Source: Diploscapter coronatus (Eukaryota; Nematoda; Chromadorea; Rhabditida; Rhabditidae). Taken from it: a stretch of DNA of 64,000 nt. Below are positions 24,257 through 34,796 of this stretch, one piece after another. The first letter of the stretch is position 1. Every line of letters begins with the position of its first letter. The notes under the pieces were generated by a model. That model was not told where the DNA came from. It searched no databases and saw only the letters and a program-made list of their open reading frames with translations. The stretch spans positions 19,483,249 to 19,547,248 of the forward strand of contig OZ038423.1 of the NCBI GenBank assembly GCA_964036155.1, in the 5' to 3' direction. A program made the translations under genes and the position numbers.

Positions 24257-26593
24257 GTCTTATTTCAAACTTTTGTTCGCACTGTAAATTTTTCAAAGTT
24301 CCTTCATGAATACATTTGTCATGCTGAAAAATACTTCAGAGTCTCTCTCAAGAAATTCCGACTATAAATAAGATACCAGAAGCCGATCTAATCAATTCGA
24401 AGCCTGTCAAGATCTCAGGCGATGTTGCAGAACCTCCCAATTCTCAAGTTCTCCCCATTCCCGATTTAGTTCCATCAGAATCGAAACAACCCACAAACAA
24501 TGTTGTTTCAAATCAAATACCCGCAGTCAATCCAAATAATCCTTGGAATATTCCAAATCTGCCGACCATCAACTGGAACGATATTTTTGTAAGAACATAT
24601 TACCTTTACTAAATAGCTGCAAATTGAATTAAATAAATTTGCAACCAGGGCTGTTTGGAGTTTTGATTTTGAAAAATTGAAAATCAGAATATACGCATTA
24701 ATGAAGACAAATTGCGTACTTGTTTCTTGCCCCTCGGTTTCTGAGCTTCCGAGCGAGTCTTCTCGAATTTCTTGAATTCTGACTTCGGAATCGTGCTTAG
24801 TGTGACCAACTTCAACTTACAATGATGCCTGATTTTGGAAATCGTGCATTTTTAGTGATTTTTGAATTGCCCTGCTCGAACAAGGCGAAATTTGTTTAAT
24901 TTTAGCATTATTGTAAGTTGTAGCAACCTAAGTCTAGAAACTTATACTTAGAAAGCTTTCATGAACTTTCATGAAAAATATTACTCCAAGAAATAAAACG
25001 CCTTTCCTAACAAATATAAGTCACTCTAAAGCCCGATTTGTGTTGGTGCTTCAGGTTAAAACATTCTAATTACCCTAAAAAACGATCAAACTATTCAGAA
25101 GCCATTGCCAACTCTGCCTCCATTTTCAATTCCGCCTATCGATTTTAACAAAATTTTGGTATTTTACTTTAAACAAATTTCCTAATTTTGTCAAAGTAAC
25201 TAATCATTTTACTTTAGAAAGCAATACCGACACTGCCTGTATTCACTCTTCCCCCACTTCAGCAATTCCAATTTGCGACTATCGGTCCAAATGTCTTTGT
25301 GAGATGCAATAATTTTGATAATTAGAAAAGGCTATTCTAGAACCTCCCAACCGCCCTGCCATTCATGAACTTGTGCCTTCCCAAACTTGCCCAGTCTTTG
25401 AAAAACGATACGGAATTTCGATCGATCGTTGATCAGTCAATTCAAGCTAACAACACTGATGGAGTTATAACTGCTGTTGAAACACAGGTTTGGAAAAATT
25501 AGTTTAAATCATCAGAAGGTCTAATATTTTGGAAACAAAACTAAGACATAATTTCGACTTCGACTTCAATGTTAGGGCCAATTCTAGAATTTGAAATTTT
25601 TCGAATTTAGATTCCGACGCGGTCCAAAAATTACTGAGGAGCGAATTCGATTTTTCGAATTTCAATTCCATCTGGGCCCTTTTCGCAGGCATTATGCCTT
25701 AAATTTTCTCTTGGAAAAATTGAAATGTGTAATTCGAGTTTCCAAGCTCCGCACTCTTGTAAAAATGCGTTTTTGGTAGAATAGTGATAGTTTTAGACAG
25801 GAAACTTGGGAAGAAAGTGTCCTTAAAACCCTAAATTCTATAAAAGACCAAGTGTATATCGATGATAAATTTGATTTAATGATTCTATGCAAAAATCAGG
25901 ACAAAATACCCGCGTGCAAGCACAAATTTCTTTGCGAAAGTATGTCATTTTGAGTGATGGGCTTTTATCGAGAATTTTTATTCTTTCTTCACAAAAATCT
26001 TATTTACAGCTCAATTTATCTTTATGCTAAAAAATTTACTTCGTAACGCGCTTGGGATCCCCATGCATGATAAACCATATTTTATATCCTGAACCTAATA
26101 AATAGCAAAATGTAATTTTTAGACTAGAAAATCACGGCAATTAGTCAACTATAACAAAAAATATTGTAATTTCTAACACTTTCAGAGCATTATGCATCCT
26201 TGTATTTTAGGCATCAAATATTTGTACGAAAGATCAAGCAAGTCGACTTGTGGCTCTGATTGGCAGACATCCAAACTTCACTAATTTGGCCAAACAAGTC
26301 ATCTTTTCTTCGAACTAAGCATAGAAGATAATTTGCCTAAGTTTAGCTAATAGTGATATTGACGCCCCAGGAAAGAAATGACATAGTCCAATGGATCATC
26401 GAAAACAATTCTTTGGCCATCTTGGGGCTGACTTTCCAAAAGAATCTCGTTAGTTCATGAAATTCATTATAAAAGAGAAATCAATCAGTTATTTCAGGCG
26501 AATATTCTTAATCCCGATATCAACATGAAAATAACTCAGTTCTCATTCGAACTGGCAGGAATGCAGCTCGAAACGCTTTTCAATCCAATATAA
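24126..26593 (+). CDS. Unrecognised modular protein with LPT/LP repeats, 5' end uncertain
   Basis: I do not recognise the family. Exons: 24126-24256 (tentative), 24373-24588, 25099-25158, 25218-25298, 25341-25487, 26211-26297, 26347-26448, 26498-26593 (stop). From the second exon on, every exon is a multiple of three and every intron is phase 0. Successive exons repeat one pattern: NLPTINWNDIF, KPLPTLPPFSIPPIDF, KAIPTLPVFTLPPLQQF, NLPTALPFMNL. The C-terminal half (~150 aa) is different and helical-looking, with NDT, NNT and NFT sequons; it contains TPQERNDIVQW and ends LETLFNPI. The sequons suggest an extracellular protein, but no signal peptide was located because the true start was not found. 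About 305 residues are visible. The first exon overlaps an inverted duplication, so it is the weakest part. An intron (25488-26210) carries a dispersed repeat. Confidence 0.6.
25732..26009 (+). repeat. Dispersed repeat, copy A
   Basis: About 280 bp inside an intron. It shares order and wording with 40657-40948: GAGTYYCCAAGCTYCGC, AAAAATGCGTTT.TGGTAGAA, AAACTTGGGA.GAAAGT, CAAAAATCAG..CAAAATA and a final TTTCTTCA.. AAA.TCTTATT. No coding frame or terminal repeats noticed. Confidence 0.6.
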
Positions 26594-26692
26594 GGATTCG
26601 ATCTCAACTCATTTTAATAAATAGTTTCGAATTTCTTTCGTAATTCAAAATCTAACTTAAAAAGAATTTTATTATTTCGTTTGCAACAGCAT

Positions 26693-26860
26693 AATCTCAG
26701 CGAAAATTGTGCCTATCCGAGTCAATCCGGACGGTTATCAGCACTTTTTTGCCGACTAATGCCAGTCCGCTCAAATCCGTGTTAGTCGGTAATTTTTATC
26801 TGGTAAAACTGCCGACATCCGTCCGAATTGACTCGGATAGGCACAATTTTCGCTGAGATT
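26693..26860. mobile_element. Foldback element, 168 bp
   Basis: Terminal arms of about 40 bp are almost perfect inverses (AATCTCAGCGAAAATTGTGC... reading inward from both ends, differing at one base near CAATCCGGACGG/CAATTCGGACGG). A weaker inner inverted pair follows (GCCGACTAA / TTAGTCGGTA), so nearly the whole element can fold. No coding frame. Confidence 0.7.
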
Positions 26861-26884
26861 GAGAGAGATGAAAGAAATATGACT

Positions 26885-27021
26885 TTACAAATCTTATCCT
26901 TGGGGAACGTCCTGCATTACCTTAACTGTGGACAGAAAAAGAACTGCTCTTATCACTCGTTTTTTTCGCTATTTTTTTTTTTTTTACTTTCCTCACTATT
27001 TCCAAAGAGTAAGATTTGTAA
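26885..27021. mobile_element. Short TIR element, copy 2
   Basis: A 137 bp sibling of 9157-9287. The ends are TTACAAATCTTATCCTTGG and the inverse CCAAAGAGTAAGATTTGTAA, with the same AACGTCCTGCATTA and TAACTGTGG inside. A long T run near the middle has expanded relative to copy 1. It sits 24 bp downstream of the foldback element. Confidence 0.6.
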
Positions 27022-27383
27022 GCCTGTAGAACCTAATTTTAACCGATTTTTAAAACCGCCAGTACTTTTCTTGGTTTCTCACTTCAAATAGTTTTTTTAC
27101 CTCATTCACTCTTCTGCCAATCTCAAGATCAGAGTTTCATGAATTTTTCAATAGATTTCCGCAATTTCACGGTAAATCGGGATGTTTTTGATGTTACCTT
27201 TCTGTTTTGAAAATGACCCCCCGATAAAAAAAAATCTTTCATTTCTTTGCCTTCATCACTTTTATCGACACGAAAAGTGATCATTTGAATATTCTCCCCT
27301 TTCATTTTTTGCTATTTATTTTCGAAATTCGCTATTTTTCGCTTCATTACTCATTTTGTTTGAGCCGACAGCGTCGCTGGAAA

Positions 27384-27461
27384 ATGGAACCGACTCGCGA
27401 GCAATCGACTGAGCGAATTGACGGGACTGATGGAATGGAAACGGAAGTGGAAGAAGGACAG
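27384..27461 (+). CDS. Possible orphan 5' exon (low confidence)
   Basis: An ATG opens 26 codons of acidic, Thr/Glu-rich sequence (MEPTREQSTERIDG...) ending at CAG before GTACGC, a good donor context, in phase 0. Base composition is more exon-like than its surroundings. I could not find a downstream exon that it joins in frame: the transporter start exon has its own ATG behind an in-frame stop. It may be a 5' exon of an alternative transcript or chance. Confidence 0.25.
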
Positions 27462-27592
27462 GTACGCCATGCTCAAGTATGGAAAAAAATAAAATTCTGT
27501 TCAGGGGCAATTTTGAAATGACGTGAGCTATAGTTAGGGATAGGGGAGAGTGAGAAAGTAGAATGAAAGCGTGGAAAGGATAGTTCACGTCC

Positions 27593-27650
27593 GGGATATT
27601 GGCGGTGCAGTAAAATGGTGCGGCGCACCGTACTGCACCGCAAATATCCC
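27593..27650. repeat. GC-rich near-perfect palindrome
   Basis: A 58 bp inverted repeat. The left arm reads GGGATATTGGCGGTGCAGTA then a short loop-side GGTGCG; the right arm is its inverse, CGCACCGTACTGCACCGCAAATATCCC, with a few mismatches. It is strikingly GC-rich for this AT-rich intergenic region. Confidence 0.65.
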
Positions 27651-27710
27651 TGCTCGCGTCCTCACGTCAAAAGGCTAATTAACTTTTTTTATTCTTCAAT
27701 TTTATAGAAG

Positions 27711-28026
27711 AGATGACCTAGCGCAGTGGTTATGTGTCACTGTCTAGAACAGGGTCTCAAGTTCGCCCCTATCTCGATCCAAATCAAGGGGTTTAAGAAA
27801 TGTTGGTAGTGGATAAAATCACGAAAAAATAGCCTAAAATCCCTCGGCTATTGCACACAGGAATAGTCTATCCTCGGGACGGGCTACTAGTTCTGTGTGG
27901 CTAGAATAGGCCGACTGTCTCATTACAGAGGGTAGCCGACCCCACTCAGTGTGAACAATAAGGCTAGGAATTTTTATTTTAAGAAATATAAATATTTAAG
28001 TTTTCAGGGTGTGTGTGTGTGTGTGT
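27711..28026 (+). mobile_element. tRNA-derived SINE-like element with GT tail
   Basis: The head looks like a tRNA promoter: A box TAGCGCAGTGG (27719-27729) and a B-box-like GTTCGCCCC (27761-27769) with normal spacing. A non-tRNA body of about 220 bp follows, ending in a GT microsatellite (about 28009-28027), a layout typical of SINEs. The B box differs from GTTCRANNC at one position and no clean cloverleaf is apparent, so a functional tRNA gene is unlikely. Only one copy is visible here. Confidence 0.55.
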
Positions 28027-28925
28027 GATTGTGTGGCGGGAAGCGAAGTTCGTCTACCTCCTCGTGGTGCTTCCTGGATGTCCCTCAAAGGATAACTGAA
28101 CGACGAACAACAATCTGATCTATGGAATCTATTTATTAATCTCACCTTTCTCTCTCGAAATAAACGTTGAAAATATTCTCAAATTGAATAAATTTCATTA
28201 TAACAATTTCATGAAAAAATTTGATATGAGAGTCTCTGTAAGAATCGAGCATAACCCTAAAATAGGGGTGGTAAAAGTTTTCAAATCGAAATTTGCATTG
28301 TTTCATATTTAGCCTGCCGCAGGCGAAATAAAAAAAACGAAAAATGACGTCATATTGATTGAGATCATTGTGACTTCGAAAGCAGAAGATGATTTAGAAT
28401 GTGATTTGTAACCAAATAAGCATTGTGAATTTGTTGATATAATGCTGGTTGATAAAAATACGAGATCATAAAGCTGAAATTGGAATAATCAGCTAATTTT
28501 ATCATTTATGCTTTCTGAATGGAACTATGATAGGTTAGAATTGCATTTGATTGAATTTTAAGAAGATCAACCAGATCAATGCATCAGTTATATCCCACCT
28601 GCTTTATTCTTTCTAACCGTTCTCTATTTCATTTGCTCTGCTATCTTATCTTCTTTTCTTTGCTCCATTCAATTCCCATGCTCTTCGCTTCGTTATCAAT
28701 TCAATGTTCTTCTATCAATAATTTTCTGTTTTCATTCCGATCTATCATAGAAAATCTTCGAAATTTATAATTGAATTAATCGTTATCTTTGAGTGGAAAT
28801 TCTGCAAAATTTTATTATTTTTTCGATTAATTTGCATGTTCGTTTAAATTTGCATTTAGAAACAATATCTTTTGACTGACTGAATCGATACTTATCACTC
28901 ACCTTTTGCCGATAGTTTCCATTGA

Positions 28926-31520
28926 ATGGTGTCCAGCTGGCCAAATTATCGGCTCCTTCTCATCGCTGCACTCGTTTCCTTCTGCTCCAATTGGCAGTTT
29001 GCTTTCCAAGTAACTACTTTAACGTCGGATACATTTATTCAGTCTATCTTTGCTTAGATAACCTACGTCAACACATCAGTAACCACCTTTTATAATTTGG
29101 CTAATCAAGGATTCCGTGCGGTGAGAGGTAATCTAAAAATTAACACTATCTTCGTTTTTATCCTGTTGGGTGATAAATTGCACGGCGTTTTCATACGAAA
29201 ATTTCTGATTTTTTCTCCACAGAAGTGTTATTCACATCCTCAATATTATTCTGCAAAAATTCTACCACAAACTGAGGTTTGGCATATCTACTTGGGACCC
29301 TAATTGTTAACGTCATTTCGACTTTATCATTTAATTAAAGTTTAACAAAATCCTAGTACTTCATACCTTTAGCAGATGTATACATTTAGAGTGTCAACTA
29401 TGTTGGCTTCTTGAGCAATCGTGGGAAACAGCATGGAGCGCGATTGTCTCCAGCTTCTACCCAGGAGCCATCGTTGGCTTCCTAGTTGTAAGCCTATTGA
29501 CAAGTTCAATCACATTATCATTGCAATCCATCCCAATCAATCGTGTGTTTAATTCTAGGTCCCATGGCTAATATCTCGGCTTGGCGTTAAGAAGTCGCAA
29601 ATTTTTATGTGCGTAGCAGCAATCATAGGATGCTTCATTCATTATGTTGCGATCTTAGTAATCGCTGATGGTATGAATTTAGTTGTAGAAAATTATTCTG
29701 GGATCGTCGAAGATACAGTATTGTTCAATAAAATGTTCACTCATCCCCAATCATTTTGGCAACTTTTCATTTTCACCTTCAAAATCTGGATTCCGAAAAT
29801 CATTTTGTTCTGGTTTTATATTCCGAAATTTTAAAACAACATGAGTTTACTCTTCCTATTCAATTATAATTCGTTTTAGGCGAAACTATAATTTCGTTGA
29901 TTTTGATTTTGGGTCGATTTCTAATAGGCATTCAAGGTGGCAGTTCTCTATGCTTGTTGCCTCTATACATTATGGAGATTTCTCCACCTCAGAACAGACC
30001 GTTTCTGAATACATTTCAAGTAACATTAATTTCTCGCTTACCGTTAGAATATATACGCCATTTTCAAGCTTTCAGCAAATATCTCAGGCAGTAGGAACTT
30101 TATTAGGACTGTTAATAGGCTCAGAGGCATTTTTGCCACTGGGTGAGAACAGGTGAGGAATAGTTTCAGGCGCGTTTAGCGTATTTTTAAACTATGATTG
30201 TTCAAACCTAGCTTTTAATTTTTATTCAACTTCATGAAATTCAAATTAAGGATGAAGTCTATCCTATTTCACACAATTCGGCAATAATCACATCTTGCAG
30301 ATTCGCCTGGTTGCAAGTGTTTGCGGTTGCACCTACAATATTTTTCCTACTCTTGCTAATTTTGACTCCGACAACTCCTCCTCAATTGCTCAAGCAACGA
30401 TGTCACACTATCGACAGTATGCGTTACTTTTATTCAATCTTTCAGTTTTTTTAATACCTGCATTAAGTTGTTGAATCTCTGCAATACTATTACGGCTCAC
30501 AATATTGCATCGACAATCTCCGTGCTGAATGGAGTCAAACCGCCAACAATAACAAATCAGAGTATGGCTTTTCATATTAACAATTTGAGAAGCGTGTTTA
30601 TTCATGTATTCATGTTAGATCTTCGAAAAAGATACCGTTTTCAACGTGGAAAGGTTTTGCAATTGGATGTGCTGCTGCAGCTTCGTATGCATTCACAGGA
30701 GATGATCTCATTGACACATTCAGTTCGCAGATGCTTACGGTACATCTTTTCATCTCAAAAAGAATAAGCAATATTCTTATTTTCTAGGGAATACAAGGTG
30801 TCTCCGAGGTGTCGGCAGACATGGCAGATTTGATCTCAGTTGTGATGGGAGTTGTGCTCGTGCTTGGCAGCGTGGGAGGAGCATTTCTTATAGACCGCTT
30901 CGGACGTCGTCGTCTAATAATTCTCGGTCTGCTTGGCTGCAGCACTTCCAATCTGCTGCTTGTCATATTCCCGTCCTCTGTTCGAGTTGCCACAGTCAGT
31001 TTCACGCTGACTAAGGCCTTCATTGGACTTGGTGCTGGGGCCCCAGCTTGGTTTCTAACCACTGAATTGGTACTACTTCATTTCATAGAAGCTCACAAAA
31101 GTTGAATATCCTTCAGGTGCCACCATCTCGAGTTTCGCTATTTCAGTCATTCTCAACAGGAGTATTGCTAATCACTACGATGCTGGTCACTTTCTTCTAC
31201 TTACGACTCGAATTCGCCATCCATCAATATAGGTTTTTTGTAGCTGTAAAATTTATACAATTCAATCCTTCAAATTCAGCATTCTTTTGCTGACAACTGG
31301 ACCAGCCATGATTCTAGCCATTCTTCTGTTTTTATTCTTACCCGAAACCCAAAACCGAAATAATGCTGAGGTAATTTCTATACATTCAAATGCTTAGACA
31401 GACTAATTTCATACAATTTAGATTCAACATTTGCTCGATACTCCATTCTCTGGTTTTGCAAAACCGAAAAAATCTCGACTGATCTCAATTTCTTCATCAT
31501 ACGGGTCTATGAATCAGTAG
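28926..31520 (+). CDS. SLC2/GLUT-like sugar transporter (MFS), divergent
   Basis: Twelve-helix membrane transporter of the major facilitator superfamily; the plasma-membrane location is assumed from the family. Thirteen exons (488 aa, usual GLUT length): 28926-29009, 29058-29120, 29416-29487, 29559-29670, 29880-30019, 30076-30152, 30301-30416, 30468-30561, 30619-30739, 30788-31069, 31117-31232, 31280-31370, 31422-31520. Visible signatures: GRFLIGIQGG (~121-130), SVGGAFLIDRFGRRRL between TM8 and TM9 (~329-335 for DRFGRRR), and LPETQNR after the last helix (~446-452). Canonical N-half signatures are degraded: the loop after TM2 reads SRLGVKK, PESPR is replaced by LTPTTPP, and TM7 has FAIGCAAAASYAFTG where QQLSGIN is expected. 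An in-frame stop just before the ATG supports the start. Substrate cannot be inferred; it may be an orphan transporter. Confidence 0.85.
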
Positions 31521-32630
31521 GAGTATTAGTTTTATGCAGATTGTGCATATTTGGTAAAAATTCCTTATTGCCGATAGAATGCAATAAATAAATGCTGACA
31601 GATTATGTTCAAATATCAAAATATAAATCTAAAATATGTCCATGTTCTTAGAATAAGCCTCATTGTGTATGATATCTATTCTCGTTCTTATTCCTAAAAG
31701 TTTATACAAAACATTTCGATCTATATCCATATACTCTCCTTTTATTTATATGAAAGCTGCAATATAATTTCGAGCTGTTGACGAAATTCCCATTTTCATC
31801 CTTCTAACGAAAAATCATTAGAAAAAGACGGCAAAAGTATATACTCGTGTACGTATTACGGTTTATCTCTTTGGACTCAAACTCAACGCGGTCGTGTTAC
31901 GTGCACGAATCGATCACTTTTCCTCTTTATTTTCTTGCTATTTTTTCGACTATTCCCCGTCAATTGATCAATCACAGCTCGTTAATTAAGATAATTAAAT
32001 TAGTTATCTCGCATTTACGACTGTGTTCCTAGTCATTTTCACAAGAATTTAACACGTTTCCGTTCATTATTTGCATTTTCTTTCGCAAAATTGATTTTTT
32101 TTAGAATTTTTCTTGAAAACTATCCGAATTTGACCGGAACTTTGAGACTTTAACTTTCTTTAGCAATTCTGAGGCTGAAAATCACGAATTAGAACAAATT
32201 TGCATAGAAAGTTCGAATTTTAACGAAGCAACGAATTTGATCATGTTCGTGTCGATACCCATGTAAGGAAGATGGAAATGTGAAGTTTAAAAAAAAAAAT
32301 CCAAGCTCATTGCGTCAACTCTTCTTTTTTACTCGATTCATTTTACGCGTATTTTATAGCGAAGTATTTTCATTGCACCAATTCAACCCGTTGCATTAAT
32401 TTGAAATTCGTTTTCCTTTGATTTTCTTTATTCCTTTTTGTCCTTGCTTATTTTTTCGAATTCGGCTGAATTCATTTTGATTCGAACAGAAACTCCGCAT
32501 CTAGTAGATAACCCCGAATTTCAGCCAGGGAAGAAGCGCTCATTCTCGCTGATATTTTTCGTTATTTTCCTTCTTCCATTTTGTTAAAACTTTTTTATTG
32601 CTCAGCTGTTCCAAATCTGCCACTCAGACA
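31521..32630. other. Transporter 3' flank and upstream region of the Iwr1 homologue
   Basis: AATAAA at 31583-31588, 63 bp after the transporter stop, is a likely polyadenylation signal. The rest is AT-rich with many TTCGAA/GAATTT words, and a T/C-rich run at about 32540-32590 precedes the next start. I see no gene. Confidence 0.5.
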
Positions 32631-34190
32631 ATGTCTTCCACAACATTCATCCGAGTGCGTCGCAAGAGGCAAATCGACCCACAGTCAGCAGTCGTCATCG
32701 AGTCCAAGAGACGGAAGGTAGACTGAAATTGGGCCTCTTTAGTTTTTCACTAATTCACAAGCCAGGTGAGCGCTTCCATCAGACGAAAATAAACTATTGG
32801 GGGTAGGTCGCAAGGGCTTTCTGACGGTCGCTTTTCCTCGGTCTGCTAGTTCATCATAATCACTATTTGTAAAATTCACCAGGTTTTTAGATAGGAATCG
32901 CAGAATTTACAAATGATGATTACGGTGAACTTGTGAATATATAGGAAGTCTTGAATTTTCTGAACGGGAGATGAAAACAATTCCTTTTCAGGGAGAATCA
33001 CATGTAATTTCCCTGTTCAAGACAGGAGCAGACCTGTCAGACCTGCAGCTGCATTCCAATGCCTCCTTCATTGATTTCGTGTCTGAGAATGCAGTCGAAC
33101 AGACGTCGATTCCACAAGAGAATGTACCCACTTCCCAAGCCAATCCCCTCGATTTCGCAGTCGAAGGAGTGGGGGAAATCGGGGAGAAATGTGTCAGGCC
33201 AGCACCTTCCAAGGAAATCATTACGGTAAGCGTTTTCCAGGTGATTAATTTTGAATAATGACGAATTGACGAAGGAGTCGAGTTTGGGTATGAGGAAATG
33301 GTGAAAGTATAGGGAAGAAAATGAGGAAAGACTCCGCGTCTGGTAGCTAGCTGCGAATTTTCATCCAACCCACATTTCTTCCATTTTCAGATAAATGGCC
33401 GGCCTCTTGTGCCCCTGTCCTCGTTGAGCCGTTCTCTCTCGGAAAAGGGTGAAGATTACGTCTTCGATTTGTATCAGGTCGATGCAAAAATCAACCAGAA
33501 ATTGGCAGAGCAAGAGGAGGAATGGCAGATGCGATTTGCCAACCAGGGTATGTGTGATTTTGTGTATCCTTGACAATTGACACTTCGAAGCCCTTCTTTG
33601 TTGGATTAAAAATATTCCAGACGAGCTGCAATTTGGAGATGCGAATGGTCATGATGGGGACTCGGATGGGTCGTCGAATGTGATGGACGACGACGAGGAC
33701 TCGAATGCAGAGGACAATTGGAGGAATGACTATCCAGACGAGGAGAGTCAGCATTCTGAGGATGATGAGGTTATTTTTTCCAGGCGTAAAATTTTCTATA
33801 AAATGTCACAGGAAGAGAATATGACCAATCGCGGAAAACGATAGTTTAACTTTTTCGTGATATGTTACTGACTCAACGTAATTAGTATGTATTTGTATAT
33901 CCACACGGACCGCAGTTTGAACGCTGAGGATTATCATTATCAAAAATTGAGTTAAGCCATTGATTCTAAATATATTGGCGAGATAATTTTAAAAAATATA
34001 TATAACAGTATTTTTGCGCACCCTGTATTCCTTTTCAAATAATTGAGTTTGTTTTTTACCATTACCAATCTATAGACGATACTCTTTTCAGTACGGGTAT
34101 AGCTATAAATACGAAGCGAATGAGGATTCGTATGATGATGGAGACAGCGACGATGAACTCCGCCATCAGATGAGGCGATTCGGAGTCTGA
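32631..34190 (+). CDS. SLC7A6OS: Iwr1/SLC7A6OS homologue, RNA polymerase II nuclear import factor
   Basis: In yeast Iwr1 binds assembled RNA polymerase II and carries it into the nucleus; SLC7A6OS is the animal counterpart. Five exons (241 aa, shorter than human): 32631-32717, 32992-33225, 33391-33547, 33621-33769, 34092-34190. The family hallmark is clear near the C terminus: GEDYVFDLYQVD (~152-163) and then DEDSNAEDNWRNDYPDE (~208-224), followed by an acidic tail ending RRFGV. The N terminus has the expected basic stretch FIRVRRKRQIDPQSA. Identification rests on these two conserved blocks; the middle is low in conservation, which is usual for the family. Confidence 0.9.
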
Positions 34191-34796
34191 GACTGAAAGT
34201 CTTTTTTCTCATTTGCCTTTCTCATTCACTTCCCATATCATTCCGGTCCATTCAATAGTCATCATCAACGAGTTACTTCTCTTTGAAATACTATCATTTG
34301 CTCATTTATTCAATTTTTATTTGTCCCCTTCGAAGGATTGGAAGTTTTATTCTTTGAGATTATCCCTTTTCAATGTCCTGAAGGAAAATGGCGCAAATAT
34401 AGAGTGTCAATCCAGGCGTTTGTTTCTCCAAAACCTTCATTCTCATGGACAAAGCTTGCATTGCTCAACTCTGTTATTCTTCATTTTTCCTTCAACAAGT
34501 TATCGAAAACATTCGAAATAAAGAAATTTTATATCCTGTGGTGAAGAATTGAAAACCCAATGTTGTCCAATGCAATGGTGCAAATATTTGAAATGTTGGC
34601 GGAGAAACGGAAATTGGCGGAGGCACTTGACTTGGTGCAATTTGATGAGATTTCGCTCAATTTCTTGTTTCGTTTTGAAACTGTTCGAGTAAATCTTGAT
34701 TCTTGATATTTGAATGTTTCAGGAATTGGACGGGTAATTGAATTGGGGCAGCAAGCAGATCGAGTGGCTGGAGTGGAGTCGAACAGCACAGGCAAA
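34191..34796. other. Iwr1 homologue 3' flank and syntaxin upstream region
   Basis: AATAAA at 34517-34522 is the likely polyadenylation signal. A few frames at 34560-34800 are open but have no supporting splice logic and are probably syntaxin 5' UTR; one acceptor-like TTTCAG at about 34722 could end a UTR intron. Confidence 0.45.

Larger units (their letters stand above)
26594..28925. other. Repeat-rich intergenic region
   Basis: Between the LPT-repeat gene and the transporter lie, in order: a foldback element, the second copy of a TIR element, an orphan possible exon, a GC-rich palindrome and a SINE-like element with a GT microsatellite. The last 600 bp before the transporter start are AT-rich with a CT-rich tract at about 28590-28690. 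Confidence 0.6.

Noticed and set aside
27711..27785. Functional tRNA gene
   Set aside because: The B box deviates from GTTCRANNC, no convincing acceptor-stem pairing or anticodon arm can be drawn, and the sequence continues into a SINE-like body.
34560..34796. Longer syntaxin N terminus from upstream open frames
   Set aside because: The frames do not continue in phase into MVRDRLAEFQ, and the short MVRDRL start matches the usual syntaxin beginning.
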